Source: CALNYS01 sp964639935 (lineage in GTDB: Bacteria; Planctomycetota; Phycisphaerae; Phycisphaerales; UBA1924). From it: a stretch of 13,790 nt of DNA. Below, piece by piece: positions 1-7,379 of the stretch. Numbering within the stretch: position 1 is the first letter of the stretch; each line of letters starts with the position of its first letter. The notes beneath the pieces are model-generated. The model was not told the origin of the DNA. It was given only the letters and a program-made list of their open reading frames with translations, and did not search any database. The DNA lies in NCBI GenBank assembly GCA_964639935.1, contig CAZXGT010000056.1, positions 1 to 13,790 of the forward strand, given 5' to 3'. The translations under genes and the position numbers were made by a program.

Positions 1-10
1 CCACGGCTGA

Positions 11-41
11 GGCGGCGACCTTCAGCCGCCGCCCCGCGGGG
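11..41. other. Inverted repeats upstream of cysS
   Basis: Bases 11-16 (GGCGGC) and 25-30 (GCCGCC) form a 6-bp stem with an 8-nt loop. Bases 32-41 (CCCCGCGGGG) are a perfect 10-bp palindrome just before the proposed cysS -10 element. There is no T-run after either, so neither is a canonical intrinsic terminator. They could be the end of an upstream transcript outside the window, or simply GC-rich noise. I see nothing else in bases 1-55. Confidence 0.25.
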
Positions 42-43
42 GC

Positions 44-49
44 TACCCT
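44..49 (+). promoter_or_regulatory. Candidate -10 element for a leaderless cysS mRNA
   Basis: The hexamer TACCCT ends 6 nt before the cysS ATG at 56. A -10 element normally sits about 6-8 nt before the transcription start, so the transcript would begin at or next to the start codon. No Shine-Dalgarno lies before this ATG. No convincing -35 hexamer is visible: the bases 17 nt upstream read TTCAGC. The same spacing is seen before gatB and similar spacing before two other genes here. Confidence 0.45.
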
Positions 50-55
50 GTCCCC

Positions 56-1627
56 ATGCTTCGACTCTACAACACCCTGACCCGCAAGCAGGAGCCCTTC
101 GCGCCCGCCGACCCCGCGCGCGTCGCCTTCTACTCCTGCGGACCCACCGTCTACGACTACGCCCACATCGGGAACTTCCGCGCCTTCCTCGTCGCCGACC
201 TCGCCCGCCGATGGATCGAGTCGCCCCTCTGCCAGGTCGCCGGGCCCGACGGCGCCCCCCGCTCCGGCCCGCGCGACGTCGTCCACGTCATGAACATCAC
301 CGACGTCGGACACATGACCGGCGACGACCAGCCCGACGGCGCCGGCGAGGACAAGATGGACGCCGCCGCCCATCGACTCCGTGAAGCAAAAAAGTCCGGG
401 GCGCTCCCCGAGGACGCCGCCGGAATCGACCCCTCAGACCCCCGGCAGATCGCCGACTTCTACACCCGCGCCTTCCTCGAGGACGCCAGGACCCTCGGGC
501 TCAAGGTCGCGCGCGACGCCGAGGCGGACCCCCGGCGCATGCCCCGCGCCACCGAGCACATCAGCGCCATGCTCGAGGTCGTTCTCGATCTCATCACCAA
601 GGGCTACGCCTACCAGGCCGGACCCGCCGTCTACTTCCGCGCCTCACGCTTCCCCGATTACGGCGCCCTCTCGGGCAACACCCTCGAGCAGCTCCGCACC
701 GGCGCCGGCGGTCGCGTCGACCACGCCAACCAGGCCCAAAAGGAACACCCCGCCGACTTCCTCCTCTGGAAGGCCGACCCCGCGCACCTCATGAAGTGGG
801 ACCCCGACGTGCTCCTCGGCCGCGAAACCAACCTCGGCGCCGGATACCCCGGCTGGCACATCGAGTGCTCCGCCATGAGCCTCGAGGCCTTCCGCTCGAT
901 CCTCGGCAAGCCCGACCTCACGACCATCGACCTGCACTCGGGCGGCGAGGACAACATCTTCCCCCACCACGAGTGCGAGATCGCCCAGTCCCGGGCCCAC
1001 ACCGGCGCCGACGCCTTCTCGCGCTGCTGGCTCCACACGCGCCACCTCATGGTCGAGGGCGCCAAGATGTCCAAGAGCGCCGGCAACTTCTTCACCATCC
1101 GCGACCTCCTCGCCAAAGGCTTCGAGCCCGCCGCCATCCGCCTCGAACTCCTCAAGACCCACTACCGCTCCAACGCCAACTTCACCGAGCAGGGCCTCAA
1201 GGACTCCGCCCGCATGGTCCAGCGCCTCCGCGACTTCGCCGATCGCGCAGAATCCTCGACAAACCAGGGCGAAACCGACGCCGAAGCCGAGGGCGCCTTC
1301 GCCAATGCCATGCACAACGACCTCAACGCCGCCGGCGCGCTCGGCGCCATCTCCGCCTGGATCAACCGCACGCCCAGCCCAACCCGCGCCGACGCCCGGC
1401 TCCTCCGCACCCTCGACGACACCCTCGGCCTCCTCGACCTCGCCGCCGCCCAACCCGAAGCCGACGACGACGCAGAGATCCTCGCCCTCATCGCCAAGCG
1501 CGAGCAAGCCCGCCAAAGCAAGAACTACGCCGAGTCCGACCGCATCCGCGACCAGCTCGCCGACATGGGCATCGAGATCAAGGACAGCCCTGAAGGCGCC
1601 ACCTGGCGCCGCACGGCGAAGCTCTAG
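56..1627 (+). CDS. cysS: Cysteine--tRNA ligase (CysRS)
   Basis: Cytosolic class I aminoacyl-tRNA synthetase that charges tRNA(Cys) with cysteine using ATP. The 523-residue product aligns along its length with E. coli CysS (461 aa, recalled). Visible signatures are SCGPTVYDYAHIGN at residues 27-40 (HIGN replaces the HIGH motif at 37-40), HIECSAM near 268-274, FPHHECEIAQS near 302-312, and KMSKS at 337-341. The zinc ligands expected from E. coli map to C28, C271, H304 and E308, all present. Residues 80-169 are about 37 residues longer than in E. coli and contain VGHMTGDD...GEDKM. I recall this as a CysRS subtype with VGHLT...GEDKM rather than a novelty. The C-terminus ends in the usual TWRR-like motif. 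The ATG at 56 is chosen because it matches the family N-terminus. There is no Shine-Dalgarno, and a -10-like hexamer sits 6 nt upstream. The stop codon shares CTAG with the convergent gene ending at 1624. Confidence 0.98.
   Translation: MLRLYNTLTRKQEPFAPADPARVAFYSCGPTVYDYAHIGNFRAFLVADLARRWIESPLCQVAGPDGAPRSGPRDVVHVMNITDVGHMTGDDQPDGAGEDKMDAAAHRLREAKKSGALPEDAAGIDPSDPRQIADFYTRAFLEDARTLGLKVARDAEADPRRMPRATEHISAMLEVVLDLITKGYAYQAGPAVYFRASRFPDYGALSGNTLEQLRTGAGGRVDHANQAQKEHPADFLLWKADPAHLMKWDPDVLLGRETNLGAGYPGWHIECSAMSLEAFRSILGKPDLTTIDLHSGGEDNIFPHHECEIAQSRAHTGADAFSRCWLHTRHLMVEGAKMSKSAGNFFTIRDLLAKGFEPAAIRLELLKTHYRSNANFTEQGLKDSARMVQRLRDFADRAESSTNQGETDAEAEGAFANAMHNDLNAAGALGAISAWINRTPSPTRADARLLRTLDDTLGLLDLAAAQPEADDDAEILALIAKREQARQSKNYAESDRIRDQLADMGIEIKDSPEGATWRRTAKL
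1624..1627. other. CTAG shared by two convergent stop codons
   Basis: The palindrome CTAG gives TAG to cysS on the plus strand (1625-1627) and TAG to the minus-strand gene (1626-1624). The two genes overlap by 4 bp, leaving no intergenic space for an intrinsic terminator. A second instance is at 8204-8207. Confidence 0.97.
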
Positions 1628-3048
1628 AACGGCGCCGCCAGCGCCTCGGAAAGCACAGAGAACGAATCGCCCTCGATCGGCGGGACTCCCTCTCCCACGA
1701 CCGACCCCGAAAGAGATTCCGCCGCCGACCACGGATCATCAGGCGCCAACGCATCGAGCAGCTCCGACTCCGGCAGGCGAAGCTCGAACCCGCCGCCATC
1801 GACGACCCGATACTCCAGCGGCAGACCGACGCGCGGCGCCACCCGCTCCGCCTCGCTCAGCACGTCCTCCATCCGCGCCGCCGGACGCCCGCGCTCGAGC
1901 TCATGAACCCTGAGCTTCAGGAACGCGATCCGCGCGTGCTCCTGAATCTCCCGCTCGAGCTCCGTCCGACGCGTGCTCCGAAAAGCGTCGGGCATCATCG
2001 GCGTCGCAAAGACCTCCGGCGCCGGCTCGAACACCGGAGGCGGCTCGATGCTCGCAAGCTCGGCCGCGTCCGCCTCCCACACGCGCCGTGCGCGCTCCAG
2101 CAGCCGCTCGTAGTGCGCCGTCATGTCGCCGAACCGAACCCGCCGCGCTCGCCACAGCTCGCCTCCGTCGTGCACGTCGGTCCCGCGCACCACATCCAGC
2201 CACGAGCGAGCCACGTCCATCACGTCCGCGGCCGCCGCTTCTTCCGCTTCGATCCACACGCTGAGCTCGCCGACGATCCGCTCCCCCGCGAGCATCCTGT
2301 CCACGTCCAGCGCGGGCCGCGGATGCCGCTCGATCACCTCTAAAAACGCCCGAATCGTCTCCGCCGACGCCTCGCCCTCCGCCGCCAGCGCCGCCATGTG
2401 CGCCAACACGAAGTCGCGCTTCGCCATGCCGAGCAGGCGATGGATCAGCGCTGGCCCGTCCGCCTCGCTCTCGCTGATCCGAAGCAGGAACTCCATCGTC
2501 GCCGCCGCCCGCTCGGGCTCACCGGCGCGTGCCGCACGCCGGCTCTCGGCAAGCAGCGCACTGGTCACTCGAAAGCTCAATAGCCGAAACCTCACGAGCT
2601 CCAACATGATCTCATCCGCCGCCACGCCGTCCGTCGGCGGACCGACGGCCGCGACTGTCCAGTCAACCTCCGGTGGGTCCGCAGTCAGCCACGCGCCGAT
2701 GTCCTCGCGCAGCAGCTCCAGCGCCGCAAGCCCCGGCTCGTGCAGCGGATGCCCCCACTCGCCGAAGCGGATCGCCTCGAGCGCTTCGTTCGCGTAGATC
2801 GTCCGATCGTCCTCATCCGCCGGGGCGTGCGGCAGCGCCCCCTCCTCAGCAAGCCTCTCCAGATCCGCCGCGATTCGACGCTCGCGCGCCGCATCGCCGC
2901 CCGGCTCGCCAACGAGCTCGTTCCACTGCGCCGCCCAATCCTCCGCCGGCGGCACGGGCCGCGGCCGAAAGGCGACCCACCCCGCCACCAGCGTCACGCC
3001 GACGAGCAGAACAACCACGCTCGCCAGGATGATCGAGACCCGCCGCAT
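1624..3048 (-). CDS. Membrane-anchored hypothetical protein
   Basis: I do not recognise a named family. The product is 474 aa with an N-terminal hydrophobic segment at about residues 4-26 after a short MRR start, so it is probably a signal anchor with the bulk outside the cytoplasm. The rest is Ala/Glu/Arg-rich and probably helical. Residues about 365-430 (ARIAFLKLRVHELERGRP, then PLEYRVVDGGGFELRLP) loosely resemble the C-terminal unit seen in many planctomycete exported proteins, where an 'LRxYxxxHGxYP...PLxYR..gxGYxLYS' pattern recurs. That link is weak. It is the last gene of a five-gene minus-strand operon. Its ATG at 3048 overlaps the stop of the preceding gene as TGATG, implying translational coupling. 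A longer reading from 3201 would run inside the upstream gene and is not used. It ends on the CTAG shared with cysS. Confidence 0.8.
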   Translation of the reverse strand: MRRVSIILASVVVLLVGVTLVAGWVAFRPRPVPPAEDWAAQWNELVGEPGGDAARERRIAADLERLAEEGALPHAPADEDDRTIYANEALEAIRFGEWGHPLHEPGLAALELLREDIGAWLTADPPEVDWTVAAVGPPTDGVAADEIMLELVRFRLLSFRVTSALLAESRRAARAGEPERAAATMEFLLRISESEADGPALIHRLLGMAKRDFVLAHMAALAAEGEASAETIRAFLEVIERHPRPALDVDRMLAGERIVGELSVWIEAEEAAAADVMDVARSWLDVVRGTDVHDGGELWRARRVRFGDMTAHYERLLERARRVWEADAAELASIEPPPVFEPAPEVFATPMMPDAFRSTRRTELEREIQEHARIAFLKLRVHELERGRPAARMEDVLSEAERVAPRVGLPLEYRVVDGGGFELRLPESELLDALAPDDPWSAAESLSGSVVGEGVPPIEGDSFSVLSEALAAPF

Positions 3049-4001
3049 CAAAACAGAATCCGCACCCGCGCCGTCACAAACGGCGCCGGATCCCCGTCCT
3101 CGTCCCCGAGCTCGCTCCCGCCCGAATCCAGCACCTCGATGTTCGACCACACCGTCGCCCCCACGGCGATCGTCGCCCGCGTGCTCGCGTTCGGCTCCCA
3201 CGCCAGCCCCAGCGCCGCGATCACCCGGTCGTCCCGCAGCACCCCGTCCGGAATCGGCCCATCCTCATCAAGCCGGAACTCACCCGACGCGAACACCGCG
3301 CCCGCCACGTAGCTCAGCTCGTCGCTCGCCTCGTACACCAGCCCGAGCCCCCCGCCGCCCACATCGGCGAGCACCCGCCCCACCTCCGTGCTCGTCAGGC
3401 GGAGCCGCTCGTCGATCTGGTACTCCACCCCGATCACCGGCAGCACCCGCACGTCGTCCTCGAGCTGATCCTTCACCTGCGCGCCGAGGGTCAGCGTGAG
3501 CCGATCGCTCGCCCGCCACCCCACCGCCGCAAACCCGGCCGGGATCAGCGCGTCGCCGAAGTCCGCCCCGTCTTCGCCCGCCCACTCCACGCTCGCCCCA
3601 CCGAGAAAACTCAGCCGGTCGTCGATCGGATGAACCACCCGCGCGCTCACGCCGAACACGCTCGCCCCGCCAAGCGGATCACCCCCGGGCGCCAGCCCCG
3701 TCGCCCCCGAGAAGTCGTACTCGTGACGCTGCGCCGTCGCGCCGAAGCTCAGCGTCGAACGCTCCAGAATCGGGATCCGGTACCGCGCGTTGAGGCCGAA
3801 CCGCGCGACCGAATACTCGCCCGCCCCGTCGAGATCCGTCTCAAAGGCGTACGACGCCGTCGGCTCGAGCGACAGCCTCGACTCCGGCGCCGGCTCGGGG
3901 ATCGGCTCGAACTCCGAATCCGCTCCCGGCTGCCCCATCGCAACGCCGGTCGCCCCGCCCGCCGCAAACCCGAGAGCCGCCGTCATCATCCATCGCCGCA
4001 T
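3048..4001 (-). CDS. Secreted outer-membrane beta-barrel-like protein
   Basis: The 317-residue product begins with a signal peptide (MRRWMMTAALGFAAGGATGV, cleavage likely near residue 23). An acidic Pro/Glu linker follows (EPIPEPAPE, about 32-40). The rest alternates short beta-rich segments (SVARFGLNARYRIPIL, TLSFGATAQ, RLTLTLGAQVKD, LSYVAGAVFAS, TRATIAVGATVWS) with Asp/Gly turns. It ends ARVRILF: a terminal Phe after an alternating strand is the classic outer-membrane barrel signature recognised by BamA. The overall style is like barrel families such as DUF6268, but I cannot assign one. The start at 4001 is supported by AGGAGG 5 nt upstream. A reading extended to 4211 would be Arg/Ser-rich, without a signal peptide, and would overlap the VWA gene. 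It is the fourth gene of the operon, 31 nt after the VWA gene, and its stop overlaps the next start as TGATG. No ligand or transport role can be read from sequence. Confidence 0.8.
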   Translation of the reverse strand: MRRWMMTAALGFAAGGATGVAMGQPGADSEFEPIPEPAPESRLSLEPTASYAFETDLDGAGEYSVARFGLNARYRIPILERSTLSFGATAQRHEYDFSGATGLAPGGDPLGGASVFGVSARVVHPIDDRLSFLGGASVEWAGEDGADFGDALIPAGFAAVGWRASDRLTLTLGAQVKDQLEDDVRVLPVIGVEYQIDERLRLTSTEVGRVLADVGGGGLGLVYEASDELSYVAGAVFASGEFRLDEDGPIPDGVLRDDRVIAALGLAWEPNASTRATIAVGATVWSNIEVLDSGGSELGDEDGDPAPFVTARVRILF

Positions 4002-4006
4002 CGCAA

Positions 4007-4012
4007 CCTCCT
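4007..4012 (-). promoter_or_regulatory. Strong Shine-Dalgarno of the beta-barrel gene
   Basis: The minus strand reads AGGAGG followed by a 5-nt spacer (TTGCG) and then the ATG at 4001. It fixes the start just before the signal peptide. It also shows the organism does use Shine-Dalgarno initiation for genes inside operons. Confidence 0.85.
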
Positions 4013-4032
4013 CGACACAAACCTCGTCGCGG

Positions 4033-5940
4033 TTATACCCGCATCTTCTTCGCGTAGATGAACCATTCGATGCACGCGAGCGCGAGCCCCCCGAGCACGA
4101 ACCACCGCCAGAGCTCACGCACCGCGATCGCGTCCACTCCCCCCGCGCCCACCGCGCGCCCCGCGATGACCAGCTCATCGCGCGTCTCGATCGAGCTCTC
4201 CCCTTCATCAAAGAGATTCACCGAGAGCGGACCGACACCGCCCTCGGCCCCGCGAAGCTCGTAAACGCCGACGAGCGGGAACGCCGAAAGCCGTGCCAGC
4301 CCGTCCGCCCGCACCGGCGCCCGCACCGTCGCCGGACCCTCCGCCGCCACCCGATCCGACCCCGCCGCCGCGCGAACCGTCACGCCCGCCGACGTCCGCA
4401 CCGACTCCCCCTCGCCCGTCGTCGCCGGCGCGATCCACTCCGTCGCTAGCGCAACGAACAGCGCAAAGCTCGGGTCCGTCTCCCAGTTCGAGTTGCTCGG
4501 CGCCATCGCGCTGACGATCCGCCGCGACCCGCCCCGCTCGATCGACGCCACAAGCGAACCGCTCTCACCCGCGGCGATCGACGTCGCGGGCGACCCCTCC
4601 GGCCACGCAAGCGCCACCGCCGACTCGAGCCGAACCGCATCGAGCGACAGATACCGCATCACCGGGTGCCGACGCTCCCACGCCAGCACCCGCGCCCCGC
4701 CCGACTCGAACTCCACCAGGCGCACGCCCGCAAAGGGCGCCCCCGCACCCAGATGAAGCGACGACTCCCGCGGCTCCCGCTCCGCGCTCGCCCGATCAAA
4801 GACCACCAGCGCCGCCGCCGGCGAGGCGCCCGACTCCCACGCCGGGAGATCGATCACCGCCGCCGGGCGCCGCGTCGCAACCTCCACCGCCCGCAGAACG
4901 AACGGGTCCGCCTCCGAGCCCTCGGGCGTCACCACCAGCGCCGCCGCGCCGCGCGCCGGCGGGATCGTCACGAACGCCTCGTCGTCACTCGCCAGCGCGT
5001 CGCCACCCGCGATCTCAAGCCGAAGAACGCCCCCCTCGCGCACGCGCGTCTCGAAGACCGCCGACCCCTCCCCCCCAGGCTCGATCCGCACCGTCTTCGC
5101 CCCAGCGAGCCGCTCCGCCCCGCCCCGCGGCGCAAAGAACGCCGAGACCGTCGCCTCGCGCGCCTCGGCCCCCGCGTGCGTCAGCCGCGCAAACGCCCGC
5201 AGCGCGTTGGGATCCTCAGGGTCCCGCCGGGCGCTCGCCGCGACGATCCCCGTGTTCGTCGAGGGCGTCCCCGCCGACGGACCCACGCGCACAAAGCGGA
5301 TCTCCGCCTCGCCCAGCGGCGCTCCCCCCTCCGGCGACTCGAACCCCCCGTCGCTCAGGATCACCACCCGCACCCCGGACGCATCCTCCCCGAGCTGCGC
5401 CGCCGCCAGCTCGAGCGCCCCGCCCAGATCCGCCGGCTGATCCGTCGCCTCGATCCCCCCAAGCGCCGAGAGCAGCACGCCCCGGTCGCTCGTCATCGCC
5501 GCCTCGAGCCGAGCACCCGTCGAGAAGGACGCGAGCATCGCGCGCTCGTCCGATCCCAGCCGCCCGATGAGCTCCTCCGCCCGGTCGATCGCGACCTCAA
5601 GCCGCGTCCGCGCCCCCTCCATGTCCCGCGCGCGCATCGACGCCGAACGATCAACCAGAATCGCCCACCGCCCCGGCGACGCCTCGGCCCCTGTCATCGC
5701 CGGTCGCCCCGCCGCCCCCGAGAGCAGCGCCACCGCCAGCAGCTGAAGCAGAAGCAGCCACGACGGACGGATCCACCGGAACGGCGCGTTGACCTCGACG
5801 TCGCGCGCCGCCGCCTCCCAGAGCATCGTCGAGCTCACCCGGAGCGGCCGCCGCCGAAGCTTCAGGAAATACCACAACAGCGTCGCCAGCGTCCCCGCCG
5901 CGAGCGCCGTCAGACCCGTCGCCGGATCAAGAAACGTCAC
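4033..5940 (-). CDS. BatA-type membrane protein with von Willebrand factor A domain
   Basis: The 635-residue product has an N-terminal BatA-like region: a hydrophobic segment at about 8-27, then LKLRRRPLRVSSTMLWEAA, then a second membrane segment at about 60-77. A VWA domain follows from about residue 91 to 260. Its MIDAS motif DRSAS (D97, S99, S101) is intact, with LSDGG around D197 as a further metal-site or strand signature. A long beta-rich extracytoplasmic region follows, and a final membrane segment lies near 608-627 before the basic tail YAKKMRV. Such proteins usually bind a metal and a protein partner at the membrane and often lie beside MoxR ATPase and DUF58 genes; neither is in this window. 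The start is GTG at 5940, overlapping the methyltransferase stop as GTGA. The beta-barrel gene follows after 31 nt. An envelope assembly or sensing role is inference. Confidence 0.88.
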   Translation of the reverse strand: MTFLDPATGLTALAAGTLATLLWYFLKLRRRPLRVSSTMLWEAAARDVEVNAPFRWIRPSWLLLLQLLAVALLSGAAGRPAMTGAEASPGRWAILVDRSASMRARDMEGARTRLEVAIDRAEELIGRLGSDERAMLASFSTGARLEAAMTSDRGVLLSALGGIEATDQPADLGGALELAAAQLGEDASGVRVVILSDGGFESPEGGAPLGEAEIRFVRVGPSAGTPSTNTGIVAASARRDPEDPNALRAFARLTHAGAEAREATVSAFFAPRGGAERLAGAKTVRIEPGGEGSAVFETRVREGGVLRLEIAGGDALASDDEAFVTIPPARGAAALVVTPEGSEADPFVLRAVEVATRRPAAVIDLPAWESGASPAAALVVFDRASAEREPRESSLHLGAGAPFAGVRLVEFESGGARVLAWERRHPVMRYLSLDAVRLESAVALAWPEGSPATSIAAGESGSLVASIERGGSRRIVSAMAPSNSNWETDPSFALFVALATEWIAPATTGEGESVRTSAGVTVRAAAGSDRVAAEGPATVRAPVRADGLARLSAFPLVGVYELRGAEGGVGPLSVNLFDEGESSIETRDELVIAGRAVGAGGVDAIAVRELWRWFVLGGLALACIEWFIYAKKMRV

Positions 5941-6725
5941 GACCCGCCGCCAGCCCGCGCCGCGACGTACACCACGAAATTCTCGTCGACCTCGTCACCC
6001 TGCGCCGGCATCGCCAGCAGGCTCCCATCCTCGAGCTCCGCGTCGCCAAGACGGTCATGCACCTCTGTGCGCGCAAACCCCGCCTCCGTCATCGCGTCGC
6101 GCAGCTCCGGCACGCCCCACAGCCGCCACTCGTACACAAACGCGTCCTCGTGTCGCTCCCCGCTCGGCGTCTCGAAGTGCATCGCGTTGACCACCCGCCC
6201 CGTCAAAGGATCCGCCTCGCGCTGCTCCCACTCATACCGCGCCCCACCGCGCAGCTCCAGATCCGAAACCCCAATCGCCCAGGCGTCAGCGCCGCCGTAG
6301 AGATCGCACACGAGCACGCCGCCGGCCGCGTCCACGCGCTCGCGCGCGCCGCGCAGGTACGCCAGCAGATCCGCCCGCTCGTGGAAGTAGCCAATCGAGA
6401 AGTTCAGGAGGGCGATGACGTCCACCGGCGCCGTCGCCCCGCGCATGTCGCCTCGAACGATCTCGACCCGATCGCGAACGCCAGCCGCCGCCGCCTTCTC
6501 CTCCAGAACCGCCAGCGGCGTCTCGTCGAGATCGATCGCCACCGCCCGGTGCGCCCCCGAAAGCCGCGCCCACGCGACCGACAACGAGCCCGCCCCGCAC
6601 CCGTCCTCGCCCAGCGCGCGCGCCCCGTCGCCCGCCACCGCCTGAAGAAACCGCGCCTGACGCTCCGGGCTCTGCGCCGCCCGCTCGTAGAGATCAAGCA
6701 GCGCCCGCGCCCCGCTCACGCTCAC
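5937..6725 (-). CDS. Class I SAM-dependent methyltransferase
   Basis: The product is 262 aa from the GTG at 6725. The Rossmann-type methyltransferase pattern is visible: motif I GEDGCGAGSL at about 39-48, the post-motif II acid loop AIDLDETPLAVLEEKA at 63-78, RGDMR at 91-95, and a motif IV region VDVIALLNFSIGYFHE at 101-116. Motif I lacks the usual 'LDLGCG' acid: the sequence runs ALGEDGCGAG, so the register is slightly unusual. The substrate is unknown, and the C-terminal half (DLYGGADAWA, YEWEQREADPLTGRVVNAMHFE) does not tell me whether it is a small molecule, lipid or protein. The start is chosen because GTG at 6725 overlaps the lipoprotein stop as GTGA, the same geometry seen at the end of this gene. 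An ATG at 6761 would overlap the lipoprotein by 40 bp and a GTG at 6719 is also possible. It is a predicted soluble enzyme inside an otherwise envelope-type operon. Confidence 0.87.
   Translation of the reverse strand: MSVSGARALLDLYERAAQSPERQARFLQAVAGDGARALGEDGCGAGSLSVAWARLSGAHRAVAIDLDETPLAVLEEKAAAAGVRDRVEIVRGDMRGATAPVDVIALLNFSIGYFHERADLLAYLRGARERVDAAGGVLVCDLYGGADAWAIGVSDLELRGGARYEWEQREADPLTGRVVNAMHFETPSGERHEDAFVYEWRLWGVPELRDAMTEAGFARTEVHDRLGDAELEDGSLLAMPAQGDEVDENFVVYVAARAGGGS
6722..6725 (-). other. GTGA stop/start overlap, lipoprotein to methyltransferase
   Basis: On the minus strand GTG (6725-6723) can start the methyltransferase while TGA (6724-6722) ends the lipoprotein. The same tetranucleotide joins genes at 5940-5937 and 10325-10322, suggesting translational coupling by a re-initiating ribosome. 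Confidence 0.75.
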
Positions 6726-7336
6726 GCCCCCGAGCGGACGCTCTGGAGCATCCCCATCCACGCACCGCGCACGCTCTCGACGGCCGCCGCGGGGCCCGTC
6801 AGCCGCATGAAGACCCGCCCCTCGGGTCCCCCCTCGATCACCGCGCCAAAGAGCGCGGCGTCCTCCATCGCCGTCTTGTCCCCCATCGGCGGCCCCGCCA
6901 TGTACGTCCCGCGGTACTCCGCGAACACCGTCCGAAGCTCGCCGGTCTCGAGCACCTCGATCTCCGGCTCAACCGGGTTCCCCTCCTCATCGAGCACCAC
7001 CCGCGCCCACCGCGCCAGATTCGCCTCCGCGTCCCCGCCCTGCCCGGGACCGAAGTGGAAGATCACGAGCTCCGCCTCGCCCTCCTCCGTCGGGACCTCG
7101 AACTCCGCCGCCCGGAACTCGCTCGCGGGCTCGCGGTACGCCCAGTCCTCGGGAACGTCCCACGCGAGCGACGCCACGACCACCGGCGCGCCCGCCGGCG
7201 CCGTCTGCGCCCCCGGGCGAAGCTGCCGCTCGCTGACCGTGTCCTCCGGTGTCTCCGCCTCGCCGCAGCCGCCGAGCGTCAGGAAAAAAGCCCCGGCGCC
7301 GAGAACCGACGCCACGATGATTGAAACGCTTCGCAT
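6722..7336 (-). CDS. Predicted lipoprotein
   Basis: The 204-residue product has a lipoprotein signal peptide: MRSVSIIVASVLGAGAFFLT followed by the lipobox L21-G22-G23-C24, with an acidic Glu/Asp-rich start to the mature protein. The mature part has VASLAWDVPEDWAYREPAS, FRAAEFEVP, GEAELVIFHFGPGQGGDAEANLARW and, near the end, RVFMRLTGPAAAVESVRGAW. I recall planctomycete hypothetical proteins with this 'WxVPxxW...ANxxRW...KLTGP' layout; no function is established. The ATG at 7336 is preferred over that at 7345 because the latter lies inside a -10-like TACCAT ending 7 nt before 7336, consistent with a leaderless mRNA. It is the first gene of the five-gene minus-strand operon and its stop overlaps the methyltransferase start (GTGA). 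Confidence 0.82.
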   Translation of the reverse strand: MRSVSIIVASVLGAGAFFLTLGGCGEAETPEDTVSERQLRPGAQTAPAGAPVVVASLAWDVPEDWAYREPASEFRAAEFEVPTEEGEAELVIFHFGPGQGGDAEANLARWARVVLDEEGNPVEPEIEVLETGELRTVFAEYRGTYMAGPPMGDKTAMEDAALFGAVIEGGPEGRVFMRLTGPAAAVESVRGAWMGMLQSVRSGA

Positions 7337-7343
7337 GATGAGC

Positions 7344-7353
7344 ATGGTACGTT
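7344..7353. promoter_or_regulatory. Candidate overlapping divergent -10 elements
   Basis: In ATGGTACGTT the minus strand reads TACCAT (7349-7344), ending 7 nt before the lipoprotein ATG at 7336. The plus strand reads TACGTT (7348-7353), 26 nt before the trmH-like ATG at 7380. The two hexamers share the palindrome GTAC. They could drive divergent transcription from one symmetric AT-richer spot in a 43-bp intergenic region (7337-7379). No clear -35 boxes are seen on either side. Confidence 0.35.
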
Positions 7354-7379
7354 CGCCGCCAGCCGCTTCGCGAGCCCCG

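Noticed and set aside
80..169. CysRS insertion as a novel domain
   Set aside because: The VGHMTGDD...GEDKM pattern matches a CysRS subtype I recall from several bacterial groups, so it is a known variant rather than a new fusion.
644..1732. A 362-codon minus-strand frame antisense to cysS
   Set aside because: It is Gly/Val/Glu-rich shadow sequence with no motif, and cysS is unambiguous.
3049..3201. Longer start for the last operon gene
   Set aside because: The extension is Gly/Arg-rich and lies inside the beta-barrel gene. TGATG coupling and the membrane segment favour 3048.
4002..4211. Longer start for the beta-barrel protein
   Set aside because: It would overlap the VWA gene, lose the signal peptide and ignore the strong AGGAGG before 4001.
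4666..6300. A 544-codon plus-strand frame antisense to the VWA gene
   Set aside because: The product is Arg/Pro-rich low-complexity with no recognisable domain. The minus strand has an intact VWA protein with membrane segments.
6057..7379. N-terminal extension of the trmH-like protein to 716 residues
   Set aside because: The extra part is antisense to the methyltransferase and lipoprotein genes and is Arg/Pro-rich. The SpoU protein is complete from 7380.
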